Below, piece by piece: positions 34,486 to 47,479 of a stretch of DNA of 64,000 nucleotides. Made by a program: the position numbers and the translations under genes. Position 1 is the first letter of the stretch. Every line of letters begins with the position of its first letter. Below the pieces are notes generated by a model. That model worked only from the letters and a program-made list of their open reading frames with translations. It had not been told where the DNA came from and did not search any database. The DNA is from Ciborinia camelliae (lineage: Eukaryota > Ascomycota > Leotiomycetes > Helotiales > Sclerotiniaceae), in assembly GCA_025890175.1 (NCBI GenBank), contig JANPYM010000012.1, positions 1,246,071 through 1,310,070 on the forward strand. Reading direction: 5' to 3'.

Positions 34486-35390
34486 GAAAAAACAGGCAGA
34501 ACAATTCAATTGAATTTAGTCAGAATATGATATGACATGTTGATCAACAAGAGCATCCCTTTAACCAATACGATTCTCAGTGTTTGCGTTAGTATACAGT
34601 AGCATAACGATGGCGCGTATTGATGTCATACCTAATAAATGCCATGTAGCTATTCATGTGATCGTCCCTTTTATAACGTGTTGATCTCTTGAAGAGGATC
34701 CTTTCGTCTCCAGTATGCTGACGTGACGCGCGTGACACACTTGATGTTTTTTATGGAGAGGCATCCTAATCCCAATCCCATCGATTAATTGAGCACCCAG
34801 CTCACATATCAAAATTTCAATCGATTAATGGGCCCTGGGGTGGCCGATTGATCAATCGCTTATATTGACCAATTGGGTAGGTAGAACGGTTTAATCGTAT
34901 CAAATAAGAAAGAATATATAACATTCATGAAATTGCAAAAACTAACAAAGAGGAAAAAGCATACAAGACCACAGGAGTAACTACACACTTATTATATATA
35001 ATAACACACACCCGGCGCAACCTTTCTTTTCTAATGGATTTATAATTCGATTCTGACTAACTCTGACTCAGAAATAAGCCAATTCTTCCACTAGCAGGTC
35101 ACCCACTTGGGCCACAAAAAGATCCAAAATGTTCCCTCGGTGAGTGTGGTTCAAATATTATTATTTTTTAGCCATCGAAGCTATCATGCTATCTATGTGA
35201 TCATTGTCCCTTGTCCCGTTTCTCATACATACCCCATGTCCCCTCCCCTTCGATCCATAAATGCAATCGCCTTGTCTTGCAGGTGTGTTAAAGCCCCAAC
35301 CCTAAAAAATGCAAGCAAATGAGCCGCTCGCCTATAAACGACCCTTTTCATAATCACATATCTCATCAAAAACATAAAAAAAGTCCCATT
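34486..35390. other. Intergenic with a dispersed repeat fragment
   Basis: Around 34780-34880 are several ATCGATTAAT/ATTGATCAAT motifs. The block 34837-34877 (GGGGTGGCCGATTG...) is an inverted, diverged copy of 5180-5218. No gene is seen. Confidence 0.5.
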
Positions 35391-37600
35391 TTAGAAACTG
35401 TTCTGGTGCCAATGCTCATGCACTCCAAGTCTTCCATTACACATGCCTGGCCCAAACCAATCAAATAACTCTACCACGAGAAAATGAAATGCCAAAAGAC
35501 CGCCAGATATTCCCCAGCTTATTCTTGTCCCAAGCCCCAGTTCAACGGCGGCTATGATGACAAGCGGGTACCAGATCCATCGTCTTGCTAGGGAAGAAAG
35601 ACATGGTTTTGTTATCATGAAAACTTTGAAAAGAAAAATTGATACTCTAGCTAGTAGAGTAAGAGATTGCTCGTTGTGACGAGCCCATGTTTCGGTGTAG
35701 TGACGATAAAGGGATATGCGATTTATGAAGGAGGAAATTGGTGTGGTTGGTGGTGGCATTAAAAGTGGTGTGGTAATGTGTGGTTTCGATATGGTGCCAG
35801 AAGTGCGATGTCGACTGATTTCAACCGCGAGCTGCGAGGTTGGGTTGGGTGATGATGAACGAGATGAGGTCTCCGATGAAGCATCTTCAATATACGCTCT
35901 TGAGAGCACACGCTTCGGTTCGCGTTCGTTGACTGGTGTTGCAGGTGGTATGGGTGAGTCAATGGATTGAATCCGTCCACGAATGCCAGATGCACTACCA
36001 TGTCTTACTCGCGCTGGATTCTGTAAACCTCTTTCTGTTCGAATAGCTTCCAGAATTTCATTTGCACTGGGTCGATCATTAGGGTTGACGGCGAGCAGTC
36101 TTTTCAGAAAGTTATATAGCTGATTTGGCAATTCGGGCCGCTCTCGACGCTCGTCTTGGAATCCTGACCAAGTACTAATTTCCGCTCGGAGTTGATCCAT
36201 GTCTTCAAAGTCTTCCTCGAAGCTGTCTGCACTCTTGTAGGGCAGTCGTCGGAAACACATAAAGTATAATATCATCCCCAAACTGAATATATCGGATTTT
36301 GTGGTAAAATTTCCATAACGACCAAATTGATCTTGTTTCAAGACCTCAGGAGCACAATATGATATGGTGCCTGTAGATCCTGTTGACTTCCTCGCAACAT
36401 TTTCTGCTTGAACTTCTCCAAAATCGCTTATGAGACAACGCATATCACTTCCATCTTGATGGAGCAAGCAATTGCTTGGTTTTAAGTCTCGATGGATGTA
36501 GTTTGAGGCGTGTAGATGTGCAAGACCAGACGTAATATCCTTGAAGAAAGAAAATATCTCCTCGAATTGCAATTTTCGTGGTGATGACCTCAAATTCGGT
36601 CGTTCGGCGCCACCCTTCGATCTCCTTCGCATTTGCTCCTTCAACTGTTCATTCGTGGTGTGCATTTTAGGTGTAGGTCCAGCGATATAACGCAGTAAAT
36701 CTCCCGAGTTGCAATATTGCTGAAGGATGAAGGCGCATGGTACCGAGGGACTGAACCGATTCAATTGAACATCTTCTAGCCAGACATGCCGGTAGGATAC
36801 GAGATTCGGGTGAGAAAGTCCTTGCAAAAGTTGGACCTCAATAAGGACTGTGGAAGTTAGAATATGGCCCTCGCATGGATTGGATTACTATACCTTTCTC
36901 CAACCATGAATGATCATCTCCCACAGGTACTCTCTTGCACGCAAATTGGCCTATGGGATATCAGTATTTAGTCCTGTATTTTCAGAATTTTCTATACCTA
37001 GGGATACACCATCAAGCTCATGACGGACTAAAAGAACGACTCCCTTTCCTCCACGGCCTAATTCTTTGTCCACGGTAAAGAATCTCTTGAAGTAGTTCGG
37101 ACTGAATGCCTCCTTCTTTATGGTATGACCTGTTTCTACTGCCGGAGAACTCGTCACGAATTCCACACTATCCTCTGCATCATCTACATAATTCGCAGAT
37201 GGTGAAGCGGGTTGTACTAATCTGCGAATCGGACTAGAGGGCGCTTGTTCATTTGAACCACTATTTGCAGCATGTAGCATGCGAAAGTACTCCGGCGATA
37301 TGAAAGCATGAGCTCGAGCAGAGGGGGTGGGCTGTCGTTCTGGAGATGGCGTTCGTAATGGTCGATGGCATGTCGGACAGTCATTCAAGGCAAGACTGGG
37401 AGGGGCACTTCGAAGCACCAATTGTTGGGTATTAGGGTCTCGTATGACGATCGCATCATCATGGCGACTATAATACTAAATGTCAGTATGTATCTACGAG
37501 CATCTGACTCCTCGATGGGTTCTGCGGTAAAAGAATAATAGACTAAAACCTACAGCACAATCTCCCGACTGTCTCTAGATGAATATGGTACTAAAGACAT
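35391..37600 (-). CDS. IKS1: IKS-type serine/threonine protein kinase
   Basis: Four exons: 37600-37554, 37467-36998, 36950-36894 and 36847-35391, giving 676 residues. Introns have GTAGGT or GTATAG donors and all junctions keep frame. A zinc-ribbon-like CPTCHRPL lies near the N terminus. The kinase domain has the glycine loop GRGGKG at 153-158, ATP-binding Lys178 (FACKRV), HRDLKPSN with Asp312, DFG with Asp333, and CAPEVL; a ~35-residue insertion follows the hinge (about 249-285). It is therefore expected to be active. The C-terminal ~80 residues contain hydrophobic helices (WIWYPLVIIAAVELGLG and ISGGLLAFHFLVVELF), so it is probably membrane-anchored, as in fungal IKS1 relatives. Cellular role is poorly known. 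Confidence 0.87.
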
Positions 37601-39350
37601 GGTATGGTAGGGAGTTGGAGTGAAGTTAAAGAATTGATGTTATAAACAAGATCTTCTCGACCTTCTTATGCCACATTATTCGTTATGTTATTTCAGTGGT
37701 GCTTTATATAAGTCAAGCATGAATACAAACAAGAATTGTACTTGTTCTTGCATCAGGATGAATGTATACAATCGCAACTTATTATTCGTATTGTGATGAC
37801 ATGCAGAAATGGGATCGGAATATCGGGATTCGGGACGATCATTCTAGTGGGTGCCATTAGTGTCCAGGCGGTTCCCTTTCCCCACATTCCCCTATTCAAT
37901 AGGCACTGTCAGCTGTCAGTCTGCCACTGAAACGTGACACTACCGGCATGGCCCGATCCTATTAATAAGCTTACCTTACCTATCTAGGTAGACACCTAAG
38001 GAAGGTACTCTTATTGTAAGACTACCTATCTACCTCCACTACTTCTTTTGACCCAATGTCAACATCTACTGCCTCAAGTTACATCATCATTCTTACCACC
38101 ATCTACGATCTTGAGCCAACCGCTATTCAATGACTCTTTGGGGCATATATGATGATCAACAGGTCGATCAAAGAATCCATGACTTTGTCTCCGCAGTCAA
38201 ACATCAAAGCGTCCATCCAACATGATGACTGACCGGTGAGGAGTAGTGGAGAGAGTGGAGTTGGAGCTGGAGTTTGACATATCACTCTAGCACTACCTGT
38301 ATGAGGCGGAATACTACATCTCCACTAACGCAAGCATATCGTATGATTTCAAGATGATACAGATGTGGGTATCTATGGAGTATTCACAGTTGTCTAAAAC
38401 AATTTGCTCTTCTATCTAGGTATTCTCCATACTCTCTAGCATCGAGAGCCATCTGATATTGGCTTTTGAGGGTTCACTATCACCACAACTACATCCAGTC
38501 TTCACACAGTGACAGCGGATGTAACATTGGAATATTACCGGAAGAAGGTATGAAAGAGACCACGCCGAAGACAATCGGCGAGTATTGTTTCAAAAGCATA
38601 CTGTGGTACATGATCACCTCGCCAACATCCGTCACAGATTTCTACATGTCAAAACATTAAATCGATAGTTGCGCTTCGATATGTACCGAGCCGACAGCAC
38701 GTTTGAAGCACATGGCAACCAACGCGATTACGCATGCATGGGTCCTGAATATATCAATCTCGGAGCTTTGTATGTTTGTTGCCGTGTTGAGCAAACATGG
38801 GATTTTCCTTCTCGAAGGCGGAAGTATGCAGAGGAGAATTCCATTTGCATTCATCAAAGCAACCATAATCACTTCCGTGAAAATGGCAACAAAGAGATTC
38901 AACAACTATAGCCTAAGGCTCTTGCCAGCCATCAAGCAGCTATTTTTGACACCGTGGATTGCTACTGGCTATTGCTACTGGCTCGTTCTATAGTGCATTT
39001 AGCTCGCAAGGTACCATCCCAATCCCACCACTAATAATACAAGAAATTTTTGGATCTTTAATTTGATTACGAAGTTCTTTGTTTCCAAATTCCAATCTCT
39101 CGGTTTGTGCCTGATCTAAGTGATGGGGTTTACAACAAATACATCTATTGGATGTTATACGGAAGGTCCGCTCGTGCCAAGGAAACTAATCATCGAAAAA
39201 ACAAAGGGCGTGGTTCATATTGTTCCACCATGGCTTCTAGAACTCATTCTTTGTTGAATATTATTTACCAGTATATTTACTCATGTCAGACAAGTGGTTA
39301 ATCTGAATCTGGAGGCCAGATTGGACTTGGAGGTCCTTACTACCATCGAT
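37601..39350. other. Intergenic, no gene seen
   Basis: Includes the promoter of the IKS-type kinase gene and the upstream region of the next gene. Overlapping short frames around 38.5-39.3 kb have no domain and no support. Contains ACCTATCTAGGTAG near 37977. Confidence 0.4.
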
Positions 39351-40040
39351 ATGGGTCAGGAAAGTGTGATAATTGGTGTTATTATCATTGTCCTTACTGT
39401 GATTGGAGGTGCAGCAGCTTTCTTCGTATGGCATCGACTTCATAGATCGAGACGGCGGGGTGAATCGATCGAGATGCGACATGCGCTAGCACGTGGCCCA
39501 GATGGTCGCCGTGTGCGGGAACGTCGTTCAGGTGGTCGCCGTGTGAGGGATCGGGATCGTGGTCAAGAAAGTCGCCGTGAACGGGTACGTGATCAAGGGG
39601 GGCTAAGTATAGCGGACATCGTAGGCGACACGAACGGAAATTTCATGGGAGGAACTAGAAGTGATGAACAGCGAGATGGTCGAAGCTTAGCAGATATTTT
39701 AAATCCACCTCCAAGAAGTGCTAGAAAGTCATCTGCCGCTAAGAAGGGAAAGAAAAAAGATACTCCTGGGGAATTGAAGGAAAGGCCTGGTACAGCTGAT
39801 GCTGAAAGCAGCTCAGCAGGTCGTGTACCCCAACCTACCACTGAACAGCCAGCAGCGGGCGTTGGAGAAAAAAGCAAATGGAAAAAAGCCCCAGGGAGAA
39901 TCCAGAGACCAGACATCAATCCCGCGAACAGTGATACTCAATTAATTAGGCTCGAATCGTCTCCAAATCGTTCTCAAGATGGAAGCAGTGTAAACTCGGA
40001 GCCATCATTGAGCCAGACAGAACTGGAGAGGGGAGTTTGA
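39351..40040 (+). CDS. Single-pass membrane protein with Arg-rich disordered tail
   Basis: 229 residues from the ATG at 39351; the frame is open upstream but has no earlier ATG in good position. An N-terminal helix (SVIIGVIIIVLTVIGGAAAFFVW) is followed by a basic juxtamembrane cluster (HRLHRSRRRGE). Then come two imperfect Arg-rich copies (GRRVRERRSG / GRRVRDRDRG) and two copies of a short motif, GLSIADIV and GRSLADIL. The rest is Lys/Ser/Pro-rich and disordered. Topology: short outside end, long cytosolic tail. No known family. Confidence 0.58.
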   Translation: MGQESVIIGVIIIVLTVIGGAAAFFVWHRLHRSRRRGESIEMRHALARGPDGRRVRERRSGGRRVRDRDRGQESRRERVRDQGGLSIADIVGDTNGNFMGGTRSDEQRDGRSLADILNPPPRSARKSSAAKKGKKKDTPGELKERPGTADAESSSAGRVPQPTTEQPAAGVGEKSKWKKAPGRIQRPDINPANSDTQLIRLESSPNRSQDGSSVNSEPSLSQTELERGV

Positions 40041-41146
40041 CATGCTGATAAATCGTGTCAATTAGTCTCCCGGGGGAATGGACTCAAATTCACCGAGCCC
40101 TGCAATACCACCTCTGGTGCAACAAAGCAAGGAGAGTTGTTCTGCGCCAGAGTGTTTACACCTCCCCAAACGCCAGGTAGTGTGATTGAGATATCGGAGA
40201 ATCTTTGGAGTACGAGCACTACCCAAGTCCGAACCCAGTAAATATCGAATTCGGATGAACGAATGCAGGAAAAGCGTTGTGATATATAATGACGAGCATC
40301 AAACTTTGGCATACGAAGGAAGAAAGAAAGAAAGGGAGATTTTGTATCTATCAAGCTTATGGTTTTTGAAGTTAAAGAATCGGCTTGCTGTTGTTTGTAA
40401 CACGTTTTGTTTGTCTCTTTCAATCATCGCATCGAAATTTTAAATAAGATAACCCAAGTAGCGTTGCACAATATTAACACACTTTATCGTCATCATCATT
40501 GGTGCATTACTGGCATTCATGTGCATATCTCTCTCTATCTTTGAAGTTGTTTCTATATATCTAAGTTATCTTACTCTATATATTTATAGGAATCATCAAT
40601 TGCTGTGACATTTCTACAGCTTTACATTTTCCAGAATCCAAAATGGCGAGTCCGAGTCTCAACATGAAATCCATCGATTCATTGCAGCTGCACATGCAGT
40701 AGCAGTAGCAGTAGCATTAGCATCAATAATCAAAAGAAGTCGAGATCGATCATGCAAGCCGATTTTAACTGTTAATAGTATATGCTGACTGAGTTTGTTC
40801 ATCATCACCGAATCGATACGTCACTGGGGGTTGAAGTTTGAAGTTTGACGTTTTGTGAGAATACCTATTGATTCATGGATATAGTAGTAGTAACCTACCT
40901 ACCTATATACCTAGTACCTCCACAAATCCAATCCAATCCAATCAAACCAAAACTAAAACTAAAACTAAAACTAATATTCCCAGAAAGAAAAAGAGCCTTT
41001 CTAATGCAATACAGCTTTCATCAATAGTCTAACAAGCACTCACCAGCTCAATTAAATCGTACTTATTATAAATAACTCGATCATGATCCTCCAAGTAATC
41101 AATTCCCCGAATCAGATTCTCCACCCCCTACCCCCAGGTTTTCACC
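40041..41146. other. Intergenic, no gene seen
   Basis: 3' flank of the preceding gene and promoter of the next. Short simple repeats: GTAGCA near 40698-40715, AACTAAA near 40952-40972, and CCTACCTACC near 40894. Confidence 0.4.
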
Positions 41147-41884
41147 ATGCCTCAATTCCACAACCCCCAAATCGCAATCCCAATCTTATCATTTGGACTC
41201 GGACTCGGACTCGCCACCACCATAGCCTGTCGATTAATTCTCCATCGAGTTTCTAGCACGAATGACACCTCGTCACATATCCACACTAGCACGGAAAAGA
41301 GCGAGGGGAATGAAAACTCCACGGATACATTAAGACCCAATTCTCCAGGCGCGCAAACTCAACGACTTATTGCGGATAACGACCTGGGTTGCCAGACAAA
41401 GATTGAAGAAGCGAGGGCCCTAATCAGGGAGTCGGATAGGCTCGCAGGAAGGATAACTGGAAACTTCTCAAGCGATAGTGATAACGAATCGACCGCCCCT
41501 CCAATTCACGATACGAAAGCACCATGTACATGTCCTATGCCATTTGACGACGATATGCTTAATCCACTCAAAGAGATTCACAGCATCCCGATGCCAAAAA
41601 CAGAAGATGAAATCTTAAATGATTGTCTCGCGGCTGAACGAGCGACGTATCGCGAGGGTTTCCTTTCGGATTTTGCTCATATTCCATGTGGAATATTGCG
41701 GGAGGTTTATGGGGATTTCGGGGATGTGAATGAGGAAGCGGATGGGGCGGAGATAGTTAGGGGAGAGGAGGAGGAGAGGGATGAGAGGGGGGGGAGGGTA
41801 TTTGAATATGCAGATGGGAGACCTATTGTGGCGCCGGCGAATCTTAATTCGATTGCGGCGCACGCATCGGATCAGATCAGTTGA
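41147..41884 (+). CDS. Unknown protein with N-terminal membrane anchor
   Basis: 245 residues in one exon. The start has a strong context (CACCATGCC). Residues 8-30 form a hydrophobic Gly-rich helix (IAIPILSFGLGLGLATTIACRLIL). The remainder is soluble and acidic, with a CTCPMPF cysteine pair mid-protein, a helical-looking stretch with EDEILNDCLAAERATYREGF, and a Glu-rich segment (REGEEEERDERGG-like). No domain recognised. Likely an anchored protein of the secretory route or a mitochondrial membrane; location is inference. Confidence 0.6.
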   Translation: MPQFHNPQIAIPILSFGLGLGLATTIACRLILHRVSSTNDTSSHIHTSTEKSEGNENSTDTLRPNSPGAQTQRLIADNDLGCQTKIEEARALIRESDRLAGRITGNFSSDSDNESTAPPIHDTKAPCTCPMPFDDDMLNPLKEIHSIPMPKTEDEILNDCLAAERATYREGFLSDFAHIPCGILREVYGDFGDVNEEADGAEIVRGEEEERDERGGRVFEYADGRPIVAPANLNSIAAHASDQIS

Positions 41885-42389
41885 ATAATGGTTGAGATGT
41901 TAACAAGCAAGGATTGAATGGAATCGGATCTATGGAGGAAACGAATGTGAAGTGGGTAGATGACTGTTGGATAAATCACGTGCCTACGGCACGCAAGCGC
42001 ATGCAGCGCTAGCGGGCTTATATAGTCCATCTGTAGCATAGTTTTTAGAACTTCGAGCCAAATACACTGCATACTATAGTACATTTGTTCTCCATAGCCC
42101 ATGGTGATTCCAACAATGACTAAATAAATAGGGAGACAAATAAGAGTTTGAAAAGTCAATTAAGATGAACTAACACCTTATTGTAGATCCAAGTAAGTGG
42201 ATTAGACGAGTAAATATAATCTGTACTAGATAGCAAGATAAGTTATCTCAATAAACATTCAGCTCACGCCAAGCACAAATTATGTGCTATCTCCCTAACT
42301 CCGATCCCATTCGATCCGAGTGAGGCTCTTCAATCCGACGCCCTTCAATTCGACGCCCATGATCAAACTCCGGACCACAACCAAAACAT
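41885..42389. other. Intergenic between convergent genes, with small hairpins
   Basis: Near 41979-42020 is a run of hairpin-forming motifs (CGTGCC-TAC-GGCACG, then GCATGC and AGCGCT). No gene is seen. Confidence 0.4.
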
Positions 42390-44387
42390 CTATAACTTAA
42401 CCTTTCCCCCATTCATCTCATTCCACTCCTTCTCCCCAAACTTCACATACTCATCCCCTCTCAGCCACCACATCTGATCCCCACTCTCCTCGACTTCCCT
42501 CGGGTCAACCCCCTGTTTCCTAATAACATGTTTAACCATCTTCACTGTCCCCGTAACTTCCATTTCCTCCCCCTCTTTCTTAACCCTCAAAAAAATCGGT
42601 ATCGCATAACTCGGCAATTCCTTCTTCACATGCACTGCTAAATCTTTCATTATTCCTGGACTTTGGTCTTTCAGAATAACAGCCACGCAGCCCGCCCGCC
42701 CATCATGATGAGGAAGGGAAACTCCGTAGACATTTGCCTCTTGAACTGCTGGATGAGTAGAAAGAGCCTCCGCGACTTCATTTGTTGATACATTTTCGGA
42801 CTTCCAGCGGAATGTATCGCCGATTCGATCATTGAAATATGCTCTTCCTTCATTATCCCATGTCATGATATCACCTGTTCGAAACCATGCATCGTCCTTT
42901 TCGAAAACGCTTCTTAAAACCTTGCTATCGGATGCACTTTGATTATTGAAATACCCATGATAGCCTGAGGTAATATCGGCCGGGTCAAGTTTATACAGCA
43001 TTTCTCCGGGGTTTCCATCAGGTACTCTCGTGCAGAATCCGGTAGTTTTCGATCGATAGGGCTGTTCCGTTTCAACATCCAGCTCAACAACTGCCCATCT
43101 TTTCCTCAACAGGAGCCCGTAAACAAATCCGTTACGACTCACAGCGCCCTTGCTAAATTCGTTATTTGAATAATTCCAGCCAGCTCCAGCGCCTTCAGTT
43201 GCGGAGTAGAACTCGGCAATAGTCTTAATTTCAAATCGTTCCTTAAACTTATTCCAGATATCAGGTCTCAAGCCATTGCCGAACGCCATTCGAACATCGT
43301 TCTTCTTGTCTAGATTTTCGCCCGTCACGGGGTCGTATTGAGGAGGTGCAGATAAGAGGTAGCGACAGACTTCGCCAACATATTGAATAATATTTGCCTT
43401 TGATTCTCGAACTTCTTTCCAGAATGTCTTGGTGGAAAATTTTCTGCCAATACATATTGTTGCGCCCGTGTTGAGGGCCGCCAGTACAGCAAGGACACTA
43501 GCGGCGGAATGGTACATAGGCATGCACTAAGGAAATTAGTATTAGAAAACACAAGTAGATGAGGTGAGCGCACAGTATATAATACATCAGGACGACTGTA
43601 TCCACTCCATTTTGGCATGATAGTTGATCCAAAATTTGCCTTTCCCCATGCGACAACTGCGGGTTTAGGTAGACCTGTAGTGCCACTGGTGTATATCAAC
43701 ATTCCGATATTTGACTTTGTTTGTTGATGTCTTGTAGAATCAGGCTCTCGAACACCCTCGGTAGAAATGATAGTGGCCTCTATGTCAGGAGTGAGAATTT
43801 GGAAAGAGATATCAGGAAGATCATCTCGAACCTCCTGTGTTAGTTTGTCTTCGACTGTTGGATCGACGATACATAATCTCGCAGTGGAGACTTTGACACA
43901 ATGTGACAAAGCTTTTCCTGTCAAGTTGTAATTGATGAAAGCTGGTTTGGCGCCTATACTCCATAATCCGAACCACAAGAAGAAGAATTTATCCGAATTG
44001 GTGAAATCCATGGCAACAATTTCCTCCGGCTTGACATTGTGGGTATTCTTCAGCCATGTTCCGTATTTCAAAACTATATCATATGTTTCCTTGAATGTCC
44101 AATTCTTGCCTTCGAAAATTATGAATGTGTCATTTGCGAATTCTCCTTGGGCACGTTCTTCGAGGATATACCACATATTCAGACGATCTTCTCTTTCTCT
44201 TCCACTGGTAAAGGCCAATGCTTTTAATACAGCACCCAATAATTGATAATCGTGGCCCAGAGAAAGCTTTGCATTGAAGTATGCCAGCCCAGCCAAAGCT
44301 GCTGGAGCTGCTAAAGCCAATGGGACTATCAATTGTCAATAATCATAATCGTCCTTGAAGGCGGAGAGATATGAGCTGACCTGGCAT
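42390..44387 (-). CDS. FAT1: FAT1-like fatty acid transporter / very-long-chain acyl-CoA synthetase
   Basis: Three exons: 44387-44381 (only 7 nt, MPV), 44325-43574 and 43526-42390, giving 631 residues. The family (FATP/VLACS) couples fatty acid uptake to activation: fatty acid + ATP + CoA gives acyl-CoA + AMP + PPi. The N terminus is hydrophobic (PLALAAPAALAGLAYF). The AMP-binding loop IYTSGTTGLPK is at 213-223, MPMYHSAA follows the intron, and the FATP/VLACS motif YFNDRIGDTFRWKSENVST is at 483-501. All key motifs are intact, so activity is expected at the plasma membrane, ER, peroxisome or lipid droplets. The 7-nt first exon is inferred from the GTCAGC donor and TGATAG acceptor; the alternative is a start further in. 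Confidence 0.9.
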
Positions 44388-45641
44388 GTTGATAACAATG
44401 CTGAAGGAAAATCTTCAGCTATCAGATGAATACCCCAAGAGCTTCGTACAAATATGGCATGAAATGGTCAAATATTCCTCAACCGCTAGATTCAAAGGAC
44501 AATCGCACCCCAATATAGGATGAAATGGATGAAAGGGTAAATACTGGAAGAATTGATTGCGCAAACAACGAGGATTGATGTTCAATTGATCTCATCGGTT
44601 GATCCAAAGAGTCAAGAATAGCTGGAGGTCAAACGTGGTGAATAAAGTAGTTCCGATGAAGAATATGGACGGTGAACAATACAGATATGTTTTATTTAAA
44701 AACTTTACCATAAATAATCTGGCTGAAGTCTAGGTGATACCTATGCAATGAATATCGCCATTGCGCTCTTTACTTTTTTTTATTCCCGAATATGCCTCGG
44801 CATAGGAACATTGGGCGTCCTTAACCATTGTACCATTGTACTAGTAATATAAGCTGCAAGCTGCATGTTTATAATAATAATGCGAAAGAGATTGTATCTC
44901 TCTGACTGGATCTCTGTTTAGTGATTCGCGGGTTGTAGAAAACTTTGAGCCTTGAGGGGACGAGAGGGAGTTTTGTCTTCTCTTCTCTTCTGACTACCAA
45001 TCACAGAACATATTGTGACCTTGTGGATGGATGCCATGAAAATGCCATGAAAATGCCATGAAAATGCCACGAATAGATCTCTTCTCCGTTCTCTTGGAAA
45101 AGTATGGGCATAAGTCGGTCCCGTGCAACATATGATGGGATGTGATGGGATGAGAACCCTTGTTTGTGAAACCTTGACTGAATGTAGGTTAAATCAAGGT
45201 AGTATTTCTGTTCCGGTTGGATAAATGTGTCTCCAGCTGTCTGTTTGTCTGCGAATAACGAATAAGGAATAAGGAACGGCTTTCCACACTTCAAATGGCG
45301 AATCCGCGAATACCCTCATATCTACGGAGTCGGGTACATATTACCTATCGGCGTATCTTGGTGGATTGGTGGAGAACAATTTATGGAGGTTCAATAATTA
45401 AATAATTAAATAATTGGACCTTTGGATCCTGATAACCTTACCTATCAGAGCTTCAGCGGCAACAGCCTTGTCTACTCGTGGTAGCCTTGTCATGTTCAGC
45501 CTTGTCATATCTCAGCGCTAAAACCTTCTCGGTCGCAACTTGGAAACTTAAACTAATTCCGACGAGGCCAGGCCAGGGCCATCCATTCATACAAACAGAT
45601 ATCTGATATATCTGGCAAATGGACAATCAAACTTCAACATA
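44388..45641. other. Intergenic, divergent promoters
   Basis: Between the FAT1-like and PIG-S genes, transcribed in opposite directions. It contains a short array of ATGCCATGAAA units at about 45028-45070. No gene is seen. Confidence 0.45.
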
Positions 45642-47311
45642 ATGTCAATATCAACAAATGGACCTGCATCCTCAGGACAAAAGACGAAAACAATAGATGG
45701 AAATGTGAACAATCTCAATAATGTTGCGCCCGAAAATGCCGTGGCAGCAGTAAACAAGAGAAAGGAACCACCACCCGAGAAACCGGAAAGCATTCGCCTG
45801 CGAATACAAGTTATCCTTTCATTCTGGGCCATTGTTTTATTATTTGGTTTGCCGATATGGTGGAGGACAACTACGATATACAGAGCGCCGTTACCTCTAG
45901 ATCAAATGACGGATTGGGCTGAAGGAAGAGTACGTTGATCTCATTTATATGGATAGCATTTACTGACTGATCATTTCAGGCATGTCGTCCCGTCTTCCCA
46001 CTTACGATATCAATCGAAGCCAAATCATTACAAGAAAATGAAGCTCAAAATCTTCTGCGAACTACACAACATGCTTTAGACGATCTAAATGATTTCTCCG
46101 CACATCATCTGCGATTACAACTTTCCCCGCCCGTCAATGCTTCCGCGACTGCGCCTGGATTCTCAACTGGAGGCATGGGGGAGGAGGTTGCTTTGACTAT
46201 TAGACTTTTGCCTGGGACGGCATCACAGTCTAATTTGCAAGCCTATGCACCAATTTTAGATATATACTATACACCCAATCAGATACCCTCGAGCTCATCC
46301 TCGTCATCTTCATTAGCGACCTATATTGCGAATACATTAAGAGGCGTGTTTGCCGAAGAGCAAGCTATGATAGCGTATTTACTCTCTACCAGTTCCGCTC
46401 CACCAGAAAGGAGTCCAAAAGCGTTGGCGCCAGAATTGGCAGATACCTTAGCCAAATGGACAACACGATCATTAAAATATTCTGGAACTTATCACTTAAC
46501 ATTCTCCCTTTTCACCCCAAACGCCACTCCATCATCCTGGGATATCGAGGCTGCGTTAGAAGAGCACATGAAACCATTACTAGAAAGCTTCACTGCGATC
46601 AGCAATTTTACGATTGATACCCAAGTCCAACTATACGCTACACCGGGCGTCAGCGGAAACGTCTTACGAAAAGAAGATCTAAGCGGATTCATAAACGCCG
46701 CCGAATGGCCACTAAGCCCTAGTATCGGCGGCGCCCCCACCATAAACTTCATTCTTTACGTAGGCGACATGGAAGTAGAAGGTGGCGGGAAAAGTTGGCT
46801 AATCCCCCAATGGGGGGGCGTCGTAATCCAATCCGACATCTCCGATTTACGCCCCGCCATGCTCACTTTCTCCACTCAACTAATGTCTCTCATGGGTGCT
46901 CCCGAAACCGGTTCTCTTCCCCTCCGCTTAATGACACTAGTGCGCGTTCGTAGCGCAGGGCTCCTGCTAAAAGCAAGCGGCACACTAGGAAGTCTAGCGC
47001 GCTTAAGTAACGCGCTTCCGTCAATTAGTATACCGGAATCGGTGCAAGATGGTGTCTATACGACCATTGAACATTTGAGAAAAGCATGCGATGGGCTGGG
47101 AGGAAAAGAAGGATTGGAAAATGCACGCATTGCAGAAGAGGCGGCCGAGAAGGCATTTTTCGAGAAGAGTATGGTGGGCCAGGTATATTTTCCGGATGAA
47201 CATAAAGTGGCGGTTTATTTACCGTTGTTGGGACCGGTGGGGGTACCGCTCGTGATGGGGGTCCTGAAGGAAGTCAAGGCGTGGAGGAAGAGGAGAAGAG
47301 CGGTTAGCTAG
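45642..47311 (+). CDS. GPI17: GPI transamidase subunit PIG-S
   Basis: Two exons: 45642-45929 and 45980-47311, giving 539 residues, close to yeast Gpi17. The intron of 50 bp has GTACGT, branch CTGACTGA and TTTCAG. PIG-S is a subunit of the ER GPI-transamidase complex that transfers GPI anchors onto proteins. It has the expected layout: a cytosolic N terminus, a first membrane helix (IQVILSFWAIVLLFGLPIWW, about 53-73) followed by WRTTTIYRAPLP, a large luminal domain, and a second hydrophobic segment near the C terminus (VAVYLPLLGPVGVPLVMGVL) with a basic end. Its stop lies 168 bp from that of the convergent WDR6-like gene. Confidence 0.9.
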
Positions 47312-47479
47312 TTCATATTTAGAATAATGATTTAATGATTTTTTTCGAGTCTTCTTTTTCCTGTTGCATTTTGTCTTTTTGGATAGAATCCTTTCCCCGT
47401 GAAAGATGGTTTTATATATATATCTAATCTATCAATCCTACCTATCTATCCCAACTACTATACATCAACCTCTCACCTC

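Noticed and set aside
38460..39000. Several overlapping frames of 60-96 codons on both strands
   Set aside because: Mutually overlapping, no domain, no start context; treated as intergenic.
40058..40423. 121-codon minus-strand frame
   Set aside because: Lies in the 3' flank of the gene at 39351, antisense, with no domain or splice signals.
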